Source: an uncultured Clostridia bacterium (GTDB lineage: Bacteria > Bacillota > Clostridia > TANB77 > CAG-508). Taken from it: 34,816 nucleotides of DNA. Below the pieces are notes generated by a model. It was not told the origin of the DNA. It saw nothing but the letters and a program-made list of their open reading frames with translations, and made no database searches. The first letter of the stretch is position 1; every line of letters starts with the position of its first letter. Positions 20,033 to 28,606 of this stretch are shown here, one piece after another. The DNA lies in assembly GCA_947629995.1 (NCBI GenBank), contig CANRFX010000002.1, forward strand, positions 1-34,816, given 5' to 3'. Both the position numbers and the translations under genes were made by a program.

Positions 20033-20407
20033 CTATATACTATTAAATATTTGAACTACTATCTTCCAAATTCCAAAAGCTCCAAATAATACTGCACAAC
20101 CAATAAAGTAAACTACTAAATGCTCTTTTGTTTTGGCTTTGTCTTCAACAGAGGAATACATATACTGCATTCCTAGTACTATTCCTACAATGACAGCTAT
20201 TACTGTACCTATTGAAAGAAATGCTATATATATAATATCGGAAAAAGTTTTCATATCTCCTATTGCAATTGTTTGATCTTTTTTTAAAAAATTATCTGCG
20301 TTATCCATAATATTCCCAATTGGATCTGCTGCATATACTACTGATGTTGATATACTTAAAGTCATTACAATTAATATTAAAGTTATAATTAATTTCATCT
20401 TTTTCAT
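20033..20407 (-). CDS. VirB2/TrbC-like pilin 4 (divergent copy)
   Basis: 124 residues from the ATG at 20405-20407, which has AAGGAGAG upstream; a longer frame reaching 20509 lacks a ribosome site. A signal peptide (KKMKLIITLILIVMTLSIS...VVYA-AD) precedes two membrane helices with a MQYMYSSVEDKAKTKEHL loop between them. The same helix-loop-helix plan with a GLKYM.GS.EEKA loop occurs in the three pilin genes further upstream. It has its own promoter and a terminator in front of it. Confidence 0.75.
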   Translation of the reverse strand: MKKMKLIITLILIVMTLSISTSVVYAADPIGNIMDNADNFLKKDQTIAIGDMKTFSDIIYIAFLSIGTVIAVIVGIVLGMQYMYSSVEDKAKTKEHLVVYFIGCAVLFGAFGIWKIVVQIFNSI

Positions 20408-20440
20408 TGTCTTCACTCTCCTTTTATTTCTCCTATTTAT

Positions 20441-20469
20441 ATTATACCTTATTTTATGCTTTTTTTCAA
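20441..20469 (-). promoter_or_regulatory. Promoter of pilin 4
   Basis: Minus-strand -35 TTGAAA (20464-20469) and -10 TATAAT (20441-20446), spaced by 17 bases. The design is the same as for the other two pilin-region promoters. Confidence 0.65.
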
Positions 20470-20493
20470 CATTTTTCTTAATTCTTATAACAT

Positions 20494-20547
20494 AAAAAAT
20501 GCATCTCAAATGTATAGAATTTTATCTATCATTTGAAATGCATTTTT
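20494..20547 (-). terminator. Terminator between pilin 3 and pilin 4
   Basis: An 18-bp stem (arms ending near 20512 and starting near 20530) with one G-U pair has T runs on both sides. It lies right after the stop at 20571 and separates that gene from the next transcript. Confidence 0.85.
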
Positions 20548-20570
20548 ATTTGCTTTTATTATTTTATTAT

Positions 20571-20948
20571 TTATGATATTGCGCTTGCACCTAAGTTTTG
20601 TGCAAATCCAAAGATGATACCTGCGATTGCAGATGCTGCAAATACTAATCCTGCACCAATAACATATGGTAATAATGTTTTTTTGTATTCTGCTTTTTCT
20701 TCTGCACTTCCCATCATGTATTTTAAACCTAAAACTACTAGCACAATAACAGATGCAATAGATCCAACTGTACTAACAATTGTTATAATTTGATTACCAA
20801 CATTTTGAATTCCTGTTGTTCCTGATACTTCCATTCCGTTAAAACTACTTGGATTAGGTGCTGCTGTTGCTAATACTACATTAGATACTATTGTTAATGT
20901 CATCATAACTAACATAAAAATACTCATAATTTTTTGCACTTTTTTCAT
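20571..20948 (-). CDS. VirB2/TrbC-like pilin 3
   Basis: 125 residues with a signal peptide (about 1-28) and two membrane helices joined by the short charged loop GLKYMMGSAEEKAEYKKTL. This is the VirB2/TrbC pilin layout seen in Gram-positive type IV systems. A NPSSFNGMEVSGTTGIQNVGNQI segment precedes helix 1. The ATG has AAAGGAGG 8 bases upstream. It is about 50% similar by eye to the two genes before it, so these look like tandem duplicates. Confidence 0.8.
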   Translation of the reverse strand: MKKVQKIMSIFMLVMMTLTIVSNVVLATAAPNPSSFNGMEVSGTTGIQNVGNQIITIVSTVGSIASVIVLVVLGLKYMMGSAEEKAEYKKTLLPYVIGAGLVFAASAIAGIIFGFAQNLGASAIS

Positions 20949-21004
20949 GTTTTTTCCTCCTTTTATTATTTTATATAAATATTAAAAACTTAATAACTAT
21001 TTTT

Positions 21005-21033
21005 ATTATAACATATTTAATATATTTTTTCAA
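21005..21033 (-). promoter_or_regulatory. Promoter of pilin 3
   Basis: Minus-strand -35 TTGAAA (21028-21033) and -10 TATAAT (21005-21010), spaced by 17 bases. The -35 overlaps the stop codon of the preceding pilin gene. Confidence 0.6.
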
Positions 21034-21386
21034 CTAGATTTAAGATTTATAACAATATTATATACAATACCTGCTATTATAGAAGCTGAAAACACTAGTA
21101 CAGCACCTATAAAATAAGGCATTAATGAACTTTTATATTTTGCTTTTTCTTCTATACTTCCAGTCATATATTTTAAACCTATAACAACTAATACTACGAC
21201 TGATACAATAGAACCTACTGTACTTATTACTGTAATAATAGTATTTCCTAGATTATTAATATCACTATTAGAAATAGGTGTACCTGTTAATTCTCCAACA
21301 CTAAATCCATAAGTTATTTTACTAATTAATATAGCAAAAACAATTATTACTATCATAAATATTGTTTTTTTTATTTTTAATTTCAA
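21030..21386 (-). CDS. VirB2/TrbC-like pilin 2
   Basis: 118 residues. I chose the TTG at 21384-21386 because GGAGG lies 6 bases ahead; the ATG at 21425 has no site. It has a signal helix, then an ELTGTPISNSDINNLGN segment and two membrane helices with the loop GLKYMTGSIEEKAKYKSSL. The start and the stop of the gene before it are 19 bases apart, so both are probably on one transcript from the 21779 promoter. Confidence 0.75.
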   Translation of the reverse strand: MKLKIKKTIFMIVIIVFAILISKITYGFSVGELTGTPISNSDINNLGNTIITVISTVGSIVSVVVLVVIGLKYMTGSIEEKAKYKSSLMPYFIGAVLVFSASIIAGIVYNIVINLKSS

Positions 21387-21405
21387 TTTATACCTCCATT
21401 TATGT

Positions 21406-21753
21406 CTATGACATAATTCCTTCAATAATAGCCAAAATATTTACTACTGAAAATACTAAAACTGCCCCAATTATATATGGAAACATTGTTTCTTTATATT
21501 GGGCTTTTTCTTCAACACTCCCAATCATATATTTTATTCCCATAACAACTAGAACTATAACAGATGATATACTTCCTACTAATTGCATTACTCCTATAAT
21601 TGTATTTCCTATATCTTTTAATTTTTCTCCGCCTGTAACTGTTACAGAATAATTATTGGGTTCAACTCTTGCATAAGATATGCATAGATTGCTTAATACA
21701 ATTAAAATTAATACAATTAAGATAATTATAAATTTTACTTTTTTCTTATTCAT
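21406..21753 (-). CDS. VirB2/TrbC-like pilin 1
   Basis: 115 residues. A signal helix (about 7-26) is followed by VTVTGGEKLKDIGNTII, helix 1, the loop GIKYMIGSVEEKAQYKETM, and helix 2. It is the first gene of the T4SS-like cluster, directly behind a sigma-A promoter. By family knowledge the two-helix mature product would form the pilus or channel filament. Confidence 0.78.
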   Translation of the reverse strand: MNKKKVKFIIILIVLILIVLSNLCISYARVEPNNYSVTVTGGEKLKDIGNTIIGVMQLVGSISSVIVLVVMGIKYMIGSVEEKAQYKETMFPYIIGAVLVFSVVNILAIIEGIMS

Positions 21754-21778
21754 TTTTATTCCTTTTTTATTTTTTTAT

Positions 21779-21807
21779 ATTATATATCATTTTTTTATTT
21801 TTTTCAA
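21779..21807 (-). promoter_or_regulatory. Promoter at the head of the T4SS-like cluster
   Basis: Minus-strand -35 TTGAAA (21802-21807) and -10 TATAAT (21779-21784), spaced by 17 bases. The start point would be about 20 bases before the ATG of pilin 1. Confidence 0.65.
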
Positions 21808-21842
21808 CATTTTACAAGCATTTAATATTCTTATATACTAAA

Positions 21843-21880
21843 AAATTGTAGTATGCCACACATATAGTGTACTACAATTT
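21843..21880 (-). terminator. Terminator of the tRNA-Ser pair
   Basis: A perfect 11-bp stem (21843-21853 with 21870-21880) is followed by a T run on the minus strand. It lies 19 bases past the 3' end of the tRNA-Ser(GCU) gene. Confidence 0.8.
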
Positions 21881-21898
21881 CATCTTGTATTATATTTT

Positions 21899-21988
21899 TG
21901 GCGTAGGTGAGAGGGTTCGAACCTCCGCGCCGATTGCTCGACCTAGCAGTTTAGCAAACTGCCCCCTTCACCACTTGGGTACACCTAC
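21899..21988 (-). tRNA. tRNA-Ser(GCU)
   Basis: The 7-bp acceptor stem (21903-21909 with 21982-21988) closes, discriminator G and CCA are encoded (21899-21902), and the anticodon loop TTGCTAA carries GCT. A long variable arm and a GGTTCGAACC T-loop block are present, as in class II tRNA-Ser. It reads AGC and AGT. Confidence 0.95.
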
Positions 21989-22008
21989 ATTACATCTAAC
22001 TTTTATTT

Positions 22009-22100
<92 letters not shown>

Positions 22101-22132
22101 ACATGCCTTGACAAATGTCAGTGACAGTATTT

Positions 22133-22161
22133 ATATTAGCATTTTTATAGACATTTGTCAA
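22133..22161 (-). promoter_or_regulatory. Promoter of the tRNA-Ser pair, inside an inverted repeat
   Basis: Minus-strand -35 TTGACA (22156-22161) and -10 TAATAT (22133-22138), spaced by 17 bases. The -35 is part of a perfect 12-bp inverted repeat (22108-22119 with 22150-22161), which may also act as a terminator for the gene ending at 22178. Confidence 0.6.
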
Positions 22162-22177
22162 TACTTTTATTTTGTTT

Positions 22178-24013
22178 TTATTTGGTATTTTGTAAAAAGA
22201 ATTTATATTGCATATTATTTTTTAATTTATATAATTCCTTTTGGCTTTCATTCATCTGACTAAGCGCATATTTATTTCCTTTTGAATTTAAAAACAAATT
22301 TTTATTTACTGCTGGAAGTTGTTCTATTGTAGTATATAGCCATTTGTAGTAATTTTGTAGTTTTATGTCCATTTGATTTGTAATATATGTTAGTAATAAA
22401 TCACAACTTAAGTAATCTGGTACTTCAGAATAGTCTATTTCATAATTTGATAAAATTAAAGCTTGTGTATTATATTTTCTGTATGTATTTTCTAATTCAT
22501 ATTCAGTATTAAAGTAATTTAAATATTCCATACAGTCTTTGCCTTCTTTTGTATATAAATATGGCAAATGATCTCCTAAGAAAATTAATATTGTAGGCTC
22601 TTTATATTGTTTTATATATTCATATAATCTGTTTAATTGTTTATCTGCATCATAAACACCTTGTGCATAGGCTAATAATGTATCTTGAATATCTTTGTCT
22701 AAACTAGTATTTTTTATTTTTATATCATATTCATCATATTTTTCAATTGTAAATGGCATATGATTTTGAATTGTTTCTGCTAAATAAAATAATTTATTTT
22801 CTTCTTCTTTATTTTCTAATTCTTCTATTATTTCAGTTGTTACAAAAGAGTCTGAAATAAAGTTTCCTTTTATACTTTTTTGTGTTTCTTCAAACTCTTT
22901 ATATTCATTGAATCCTAATTTTAAAAAAGCATTTTTTGAATTATAATAGTCTCTTCCAAAAGCGATTTTAGATTTATAACCATTTTTATTTAATTCCTTT
23001 ACAATAGATGGTGCTTTTTCTATATTTTTTCTTTTATAAAGTGACATGATTGGTATGTATCCATTTGGAAAATAATTCATGCTTGCTCCTGTTAATAGTT
23101 CAAATGAAACATTTTCTGACATTCCACCATATGAGCATGACAGTAAATCTATAATTTTTCCGTGATTTTTTAGATTTTCTAAATTACTTGTTACACTAGG
23201 TTCAAATTCTACTTCTTTTCCTAATTGTTCTATATCCCAAAAAGCTTCTGAAAATACTAATATTATATTGGGTTGTCCCCATTTTTTAGACCTTTCTTCT
23301 ACTTTTTCTAGATTTTTTGCTAATTCTTTTTCATTATAATTTTCTGGTTCACAAAAATTATTATTTAATAAATCTCCCCACATTCCAGAAAGTAAAGTAT
23401 AGTTTTGATAGTAAGAAAGAGTAGTAGTATATGAATCATAATCTTTATATTTATCTGATTCAAAAACTGTTTTTAAATAAATATTTTTAGTGTACTCATT
23501 TGGATAAAATAATATAAATAATATTATTATGCTAAAAAAAACTATTATTATTCTTGCTTTTTTATTATTTAATATTTTTTCATTTTCTTTTGCATATTTT
23601 ATTAAAATAACAAAAATTATTGCTAATATAATAAAACTAATTATATATGGTAAAAATCTTTTAACAATTGTAGAAAAGGTTAATCCTGCAATTTCGCTGG
23701 CATTTTGTAAAAAATTTATATCTGTAAAAGTTATTGGTTCTCCACAATATAAAATTTTAATTTGATTTATTAATAATAATATATAACTAATTACACAAAT
23801 TATTTTTATTGTTGTAGAATTCTTTTTAAATATGCTTATTAAAATTCCGTATATGATATATATTAAAAAAATTGAAAAGATTAAACTATTTGTTGTTAAT
23901 CCTAAATATCCATTATTTAATTTAAATAATATTTCTATAACAATTGCTATCCACATTGGTAGTAAATAAATAAAAATTTCTTGCATAATATTTTGCTTTT
24001 CTTCTTTTTCCAT
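22178..24013 (-). CDS. LTA-synthase-like sulfatase-superfamily membrane protein
   Basis: 611 residues. Five membrane helices fill the first 180 residues and an extracellular alkaline-phosphatase-fold domain follows. Metal and substrate motifs of the LTA synthase group are present: NIILVFSEAFWD (first metal ligand Glu), ETIQNHMPF and FLGDHLP. The usual nucleophile block GG.T..EFE is replaced by GGMSENVSFE, so a Ser stands where Thr is normal. The group transfers glycerol phosphate or related head groups to envelope polymers. It is 8 bases from the GT-C gene before it, which suggests a joint role in envelope decoration. Confidence 0.8.
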   Translation of the reverse strand: MEKEEKQNIMQEIFIYLLPMWIAIVIEILFKLNNGYLGLTTNSLIFSIFLIYIIYGILISIFKKNSTTIKIICVISYILLLINQIKILYCGEPITFTDINFLQNASEIAGLTFSTIVKRFLPYIISFIILAIIFVILIKYAKENEKILNNKKARIIIVFFSIIILFILFYPNEYTKNIYLKTVFESDKYKDYDSYTTTLSYYQNYTLLSGMWGDLLNNNFCEPENYNEKELAKNLEKVEERSKKWGQPNIILVFSEAFWDIEQLGKEVEFEPSVTSNLENLKNHGKIIDLLSCSYGGMSENVSFELLTGASMNYFPNGYIPIMSLYKRKNIEKAPSIVKELNKNGYKSKIAFGRDYYNSKNAFLKLGFNEYKEFEETQKSIKGNFISDSFVTTEIIEELENKEEENKLFYLAETIQNHMPFTIEKYDEYDIKIKNTSLDKDIQDTLLAYAQGVYDADKQLNRLYEYIKQYKEPTILIFLGDHLPYLYTKEGKDCMEYLNYFNTEYELENTYRKYNTQALILSNYEIDYSEVPDYLSCDLLLTYITNQMDIKLQNYYKWLYTTIEQLPAVNKNLFLNSKGNKYALSQMNESQKELYKLKNNMQYKFFLQNTK

Positions 24014-24021
24014 TTTTTCTC

Positions 24022-25512
24022 CTATTTTTGCATATATACATCAAATTCTTCTATTTCACCTATTTTTTCCATATTATTTTTAATATATTCACGTACAAGT
24101 GTTGATTCTTGCCAAATCATATCATATTCCGAACTTTCTATTAAAATTTCTGTATTATGAAGATTTTTTATTTTATTTAATAACCCTTCTTCTCCTTCTT
24201 TCCCAAAGTTGCCTTTTAATGGTAAATCTAAAATACCATTATTTTTATTTAATAATATAGAATAATAAGTTGCCTTTGGCGATAAAATAATTTCTTCTTT
24301 TTTATTATTTTCAATATATTCTAATACATTGTCTATATTTCTTTTATTTTCTTCTGATATAATTCCACCAAAAAATGGTTGAAATTGCTTACTAGATGAT
24401 TGTTCATTTTTTGTTGTTAATATCCATCCTATAAAATTATATGTTGAAAATATTATCATACATATTATTAAAATATAAAAATTTATTTCTATTATTTTTC
24501 TGTCTGTATTTTTGAATTTAAATTCTTTTAGCATTATTGATATTAAATAAATAAATGTAATAGTTGGTATATAAGTGCTTAATAAAAAATGAGTTTCGTT
24601 TAAAATAGGTAATCCTATTAGTGTAAGTGGTATTGAAAAACTTTCTAATATTAAAATTTTTCTATTTTGATTTATGTCTATTTTTTTATTTTTTATTAAA
24701 GTAATTGATATATACATATTTATAATAATAAAAAATAAAATTATTATTATATTACTAATATCTATATAAATATTTTCATTTGCAAATTCTTTAATTCCTA
24801 GAATTGCAAAGCTAAAAAAGTCTCCTAAAATATTTTTTTGATAAAAATAAAGTAACATAAGTATAACAAAAAAAGTTGCTATTGCTATTTGTATAGTAAT
24901 TTTTTTTATTTTTTCTTTTATTGTTCCTTTATCTAATATGGTACAAACAAGTAACCCTATTGCATATAAAACTCCAATATTTTGCTTTGTGGCAAATATC
25001 AAAAATAATATAATTCCTTGTATAATTGAATTATATCTGTATTTTTTTATATATGTATATATTCCTATTAAACAAAATAATAAAGCCATTGTATTGTAAT
25101 TTGCTTGCGTAGTTAACAGATAATATTTTTTTATAACTATTAAGAATAATGTAATTATAATTGCTATTTTTTTGTCTATTTTTAATTCTTTTAATAATAA
25201 ATACGTAACAAAATATAATGATACCATTATTATTATATGATATATCCTAAATGTTAAAAAGTTTGCGCCTAAAAAGTTACATAAAAACAAACCTGTGTAA
25301 AAAAATAGAGGTGTTACTATAATGTTTACATCTTTATATATTTCAAAACCATTATATAATTTATAAAGATTAGAAAAATTCCATAATTCATCTGAATTAA
25401 TAATTATTACATTTAATACAATCCCATAGATTGATAAGAAAAATACCAAAATTGCAAATATATTATCATGTTTTTTTACAAAATTTTTTGCTTTATATAT
25501 TGCTTCTTTCAT
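24022..25512 (-). CDS. GT-C-type membrane glycosyltransferase
   Basis: 496 residues with about 11 membrane helices. The first outer loop has NSDELWN, an Asp-Glu pair as in GT39/ArnT-type GT-C enzymes that use polyprenyl-phosphate sugars. The last 110 residues form a soluble domain. The FATKQNIG motif in helix 5-6 resembles related lipid-linked transferases. It probably modifies a surface polymer together with the LTA-synthase-like gene. The substrate is unknown. Confidence 0.65.
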   Translation of the reverse strand: MKEAIYKAKNFVKKHDNIFAILVFFLSIYGIVLNVIIINSDELWNFSNLYKLYNGFEIYKDVNIIVTPLFFYTGLFLCNFLGANFLTFRIYHIIIMVSLYFVTYLLLKELKIDKKIAIIITLFLIVIKKYYLLTTQANYNTMALLFCLIGIYTYIKKYRYNSIIQGIILFLIFATKQNIGVLYAIGLLVCTILDKGTIKEKIKKITIQIAIATFFVILMLLYFYQKNILGDFFSFAILGIKEFANENIYIDISNIIIILFFIIINMYISITLIKNKKIDINQNRKILILESFSIPLTLIGLPILNETHFLLSTYIPTITFIYLISIMLKEFKFKNTDRKIIEINFYILIICMIIFSTYNFIGWILTTKNEQSSSKQFQPFFGGIISEENKRNIDNVLEYIENNKKEEIILSPKATYYSILLNKNNGILDLPLKGNFGKEGEEGLLNKIKNLHNTEILIESSEYDMIWQESTLVREYIKNNMEKIGEIEEFDVYMQK

Positions 25513-25527
25513 ACTACTTTTACACCT

Positions 25528-26037
25528 TTATTTTTTAATTTCATCTGTTTCGATTGCTTTTTTTATTGCTTTTTCTTCTTCTTCTGTAATTGTATAAGTA
25601 GATTTTCCATTTTTTACTGGTTTAGCATAAATGTTAGACATTTCTCTTGAATAAATTCCATTTAATACTACTCCATCATTGTTTTCATCTAATAGTGCAA
25701 GTGTAAAACTTAAATCACTTCCTGTGTCTTTAAATGCACTATATCTGTACATTCCAACTTTTTGTATGCATTTCGTTAAATCTTGTTTAATAGTATTTAT
25801 TTGTCCAGAAATTTCTGCATTATGGTTTTCTACTTTTTCTACTTTGTACATGTAATTTTGTAAATCTTCTTCTATGTTTTTCCCATTTCCGATTTTTTTC
25901 ATAAAATTTTTATATCTTTTATTTAAAATAGAAACTCGAATCATTACAATTATAAAGGCTAATAATAAAATTACCATAATAATAGCCATTGCTAATATAA
26001 ATTCGTCACTTTTTAGCATTTCTATTATATTTTCCAT
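25528..26037 (-). CDS. DUF4446 family protein
   Basis: 169 residues. A membrane helix (about 13-34) is followed by a coiled-coil region and the conserved block VGMYRYSAFKDTGSDLSFTLALLDENNDGVVLNG, which marks DUF4446. The family is found next to parB in many Clostridia, as here (20 bases behind parB). Its role is unknown. Confidence 0.88.
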   Translation of the reverse strand: MENIIEMLKSDEFILAMAIIMVILLLAFIIVMIRVSILNKRYKNFMKKIGNGKNIEEDLQNYMYKVEKVENHNAEISGQINTIKQDLTKCIQKVGMYRYSAFKDTGSDLSFTLALLDENNDGVVLNGIYSREMSNIYAKPVKNGKSTYTITEEEEKAIKKAIETDEIKK

Positions 26038-26057
26038 TTTTCAAAACCTCTCTTTTT

Positions 26058-26897
26058 TTACTTAATTAAACTTAAAATTCTTTCTAAATCATCATTTGAA
26101 GTATATTCTATAATAATTTTTCCTCTTCTTTTTCCTGCATCTAATCTTACTTTTGTACCAAAAAAGCTTCCAAAATTGTCTTCTATACTTTTATATAATA
26201 TATGGTTTCTTTGCTGTTCTTCTCTTGTTTCTTTTATTTTTGCCTTTTTTTCTACTTGCCTAACTGTTGCTCCTCTTTCTAGCATTTGTATTGCTGTTTG
26301 ATATTGTTTGTCAGGATCAGTTATAGCAAGTAAGGCTTTGCATAGCCCTTCTGATAATTTACCCTCTTTTGCCATTTCTAATACACGTGGCTCTAAATTT
26401 AATACTCTTATCCAGTTAGCTACTGTACTTCTTCCTTTTCCTAATTTTTTTGCTACATCTTCTTGTGATAGTCCATATGTATCTATTAAAGTTTTAATTC
26501 CTAATGCTTTTTCATATGGATTTAAATCTTCTCTTTGCATATTTTCTATTAAAGATATTTCTGAGTTTATTCTTTCATTGTCTTCTCTAATTATTGCAGG
26601 AATTTCTTTTAATCCTGCTATTTTAGATGCTCTCCATCTTCTTTCTCCAGCTACAATGCTATAGTAATTTTCTTTTTTTGTTACTATAATTGGTTGGATT
26701 AATCCATATTCTTTTATTGATTGTGCTAGTTCTTCTAATGATTCTTGATCAAATTTTTTTCTTGGTTGTTCTCTGTTTGGTTCTACCTCGTTTATTTTTA
26801 AATTTTTTAATATATCATTTTCTTGCATTTTTTCTTCTTCAGGTGTTGGTCCAAATAATGCATCTAATCCTTTTCCTAGTCCTGTCATTTTTGCCAT
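26058..26897 (-). CDS. parB: Chromosome partitioning protein ParB (Spo0J)
   Basis: 279 residues. It begins MTGLGKGLDALFG and has the CTPase/ParB box (GLIQPIIVTKKENYYSIVAGERRWRASK), the ENMQREDLNPYEKA segment, the helix-turn-helix (LSQEDVAKKLGKGRSTVANWIRVL) and a C-terminal dimer domain. It binds parS near the origin and loads SMC. GGAGG lies 6 bases before the ATG. It is 20 bases behind parA in one operon. Confidence 0.96.
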   Translation of the reverse strand: MAKMTGLGKGLDALFGPTPEEEKMQENDILKNLKINEVEPNREQPRKKFDQESLEELAQSIKEYGLIQPIIVTKKENYYSIVAGERRWRASKIAGLKEIPAIIREDNERINSEISLIENMQREDLNPYEKALGIKTLIDTYGLSQEDVAKKLGKGRSTVANWIRVLNLEPRVLEMAKEGKLSEGLCKALLAITDPDKQYQTAIQMLERGATVRQVEKKAKIKETREEQQRNHILYKSIEDNFGSFFGTKVRLDAGKRRGKIIIEYTSNDDLERILSLIK

Positions 26898-26917
26898 ATT
26901 CTATTCCTCCTTTATTT

Positions 26918-27706
26918 TTATAACATGTGCCTTGCCTTTTTTTCTTCTTCGTTTATTTTTAGAAATTCTTTTGCAAATTTCATGTAACTTTTTGCACCTT
27001 TTGATTTAATATCATATTCTGTTATTGGCATTCCATAGCTTGGTGCTTCACTTAGCCTTACATTCCTTGGTATTACTGTTTTATACACTTTATTATTAAA
27101 GTATTTTTTTACTTCTTTTACTACTTGGTTAGAAAGGTTTGTCCTAATATCATACATTGTAAGTAATGCGCCTTCTATTTGAATGTCTTTGTTTAGGTGT
27201 TTTTTTACTAGATTAATTGTGTTTAAAAGTTGTCCTAATCCTTCTAAAGCAAAATATTCACATTGTACAGGTATTAAAACACTATTTGATGCCGTAAATG
27301 CATTTAATGTTATTAGTCCTAAAGATGGTGGACAGTCAATTAAAATATAATCATATTCGTCTATTACTTCTCCTAGTTTTTCTTTTAAACGTTGTTCTCT
27401 TGACATCATTGATACAAGTTCAACTTCTGCTCCTGCTAAATTAATATTTGATGGGCATATTTGTAAATTTTTTATTCTTGTTTCTTGAATTGTTTCTTTC
27501 ATTGTTGTTTCATTTACTAAGATATCATATGTAGAAAATTCATTTTCTTTTTCTAGTCCTAATCCACTTGTTGCATTTCCTTGAGGGTCTGCATCAATTA
27601 ATAAAACTTTTTTTCCTTTTTTTGCAAGTATAGTGCTTAAATTTACTGCTGTTGTAGTTTTCCCTACTCCACCTTTTTGATTTGCTACTGATATAACTTT
27701 ACTCAA
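26918..27706 (-). CDS. parA: Chromosome partitioning ATPase ParA (Soj)
   Basis: 262 residues from the TTG at 27704-27706, giving the classic start SKVISVANQKGGVGKTT. The GGAGG that a start at 27721 would swallow is the ribosome site of this TTG, 8 bases ahead. The deviant Walker A (KGGVGKTT), the DADPQGNATSGLG block and the DYILIDCPPSLG Walker B are present. It works with ParB in origin segregation. Confidence 0.95.
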   Translation of the reverse strand: MSKVISVANQKGGVGKTTTAVNLSTILAKKGKKVLLIDADPQGNATSGLGLEKENEFSTYDILVNETTMKETIQETRIKNLQICPSNINLAGAEVELVSMMSREQRLKEKLGEVIDEYDYILIDCPPSLGLITLNAFTASNSVLIPVQCEYFALEGLGQLLNTINLVKKHLNKDIQIEGALLTMYDIRTNLSNQVVKEVKKYFNNKVYKTVIPRNVRLSEAPSYGMPITEYDIKSKGAKSYMKFAKEFLKINEEEKKARHML

Positions 27707-27766
27707 TTTTATTGCCTCCATTTTTGGTTTATTTTTACTTATTAGTTTTTATTTTTTTACATTATT

Positions 27767-27795
27767 ATCATATAAAAATACAAGAAAAAAGTCAA
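27767..27795 (-). promoter_or_regulatory. Promoter of the parAB operon
   Basis: Minus-strand -35 TTGACT (27790-27795) and -10 TATGAT (27767-27772), spaced by 17 bases. The -35 lies in the outer arm of the rsmG terminator. Confidence 0.55.
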
Positions 27796-27823
27796 TAAAT
27801 TTTTAAAAATTTATTGACTTTTT
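27786..27823 (-). terminator. Terminator after rsmG
   Basis: A perfect 17-bp stem (27786-27802 with 27807-27823) has a 4-base loop and A/T tails. It ends the mnmG-rsmG transcript before parA. Confidence 0.88.
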
Positions 27824-27867
27824 GTTATTGTTCCATATTTAATTATTTTTTATATAAAATATCAATT

Positions 27868-28590
27868 TTACTTTAGTGGCTCCTTTGCTGGCATTCCAGG
27901 TTTTCTAGGATATTTATTAGGTGTTATTTTTTCTTTTTTTATTAAAATAATATTTCTTGTTATATCACTTTGAGGTAAATAAAATTTCTCTATATTTTCT
28001 ATAGTACCTCCAAGTATTGATATAGCCTTTTGGCTCTGCTTTATTTCTTCTTGTATTTCAGAACCTTTCATACAAATGCAATATCCTCTTATTTTTACTA
28101 ATGGTATTAGATATTCTGATAATGTAGATAAATTAGCTACTGCCCTTGATGTTGCATAATCAAATTTTTCTCTTTGTTCTTTATTTCTTGCATATTCTTC
28201 TACTCTGAAATGTCTTGCTGTTATTTTTGAAAGGTTTAATTTATTAATTGTTTCTTGTAAAAAGTTTATTCTTTTTTGTAATGAATCTAACAATACAACT
28301 TCTAAATCATTTCTTATAATTTTTAAAGGAATTCCTGGAAAACCCGCACCTGTCCCAACATCTATTAATTTTGCATCTTTATCTATGTATTTTGCAATAG
28401 TAATTGAGTCTATAAAATGCTTTAAAATTATTTCATCTGGATCTGTGATTGCTGTTAGGTTTATTTTTTCATTCCATTCTAACAATAAATTCATATAAAT
28501 ATAAAATTGTTCAATTTGTTTTTCATTCAACATTATATTTATTTGCTTTGCTAATTTTTCTATTTTTTTTGCAAATTCTTCTTTTAACAT
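27868..28590 (-). CDS. rsmG: 16S rRNA (guanine527-N7)-methyltransferase RsmG
   Basis: 240 residues. The SAM-binding motif is LIDVGTGAGFPGIPLKI, and KINLTAITDPDEIILKHFIDS and DYATSRAVANL are diagnostic of RsmG (GidB). It methylates G527 in the 530 loop of 16S rRNA, part of the decoding centre. TAGGAG lies before the ATG. It is 16 bases behind mnmG. Confidence 0.96.
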   Translation of the reverse strand: MLKEEFAKKIEKLAKQINIMLNEKQIEQFYIYMNLLLEWNEKINLTAITDPDEIILKHFIDSITIAKYIDKDAKLIDVGTGAGFPGIPLKIIRNDLEVVLLDSLQKRINFLQETINKLNLSKITARHFRVEEYARNKEQREKFDYATSRAVANLSTLSEYLIPLVKIRGYCICMKGSEIQEEIKQSQKAISILGGTIENIEKFYLPQSDITRNIILIKKEKITPNKYPRKPGMPAKEPLK

Positions 28591-28606
28591 ATTTTTCTCC
28601 TATTTT

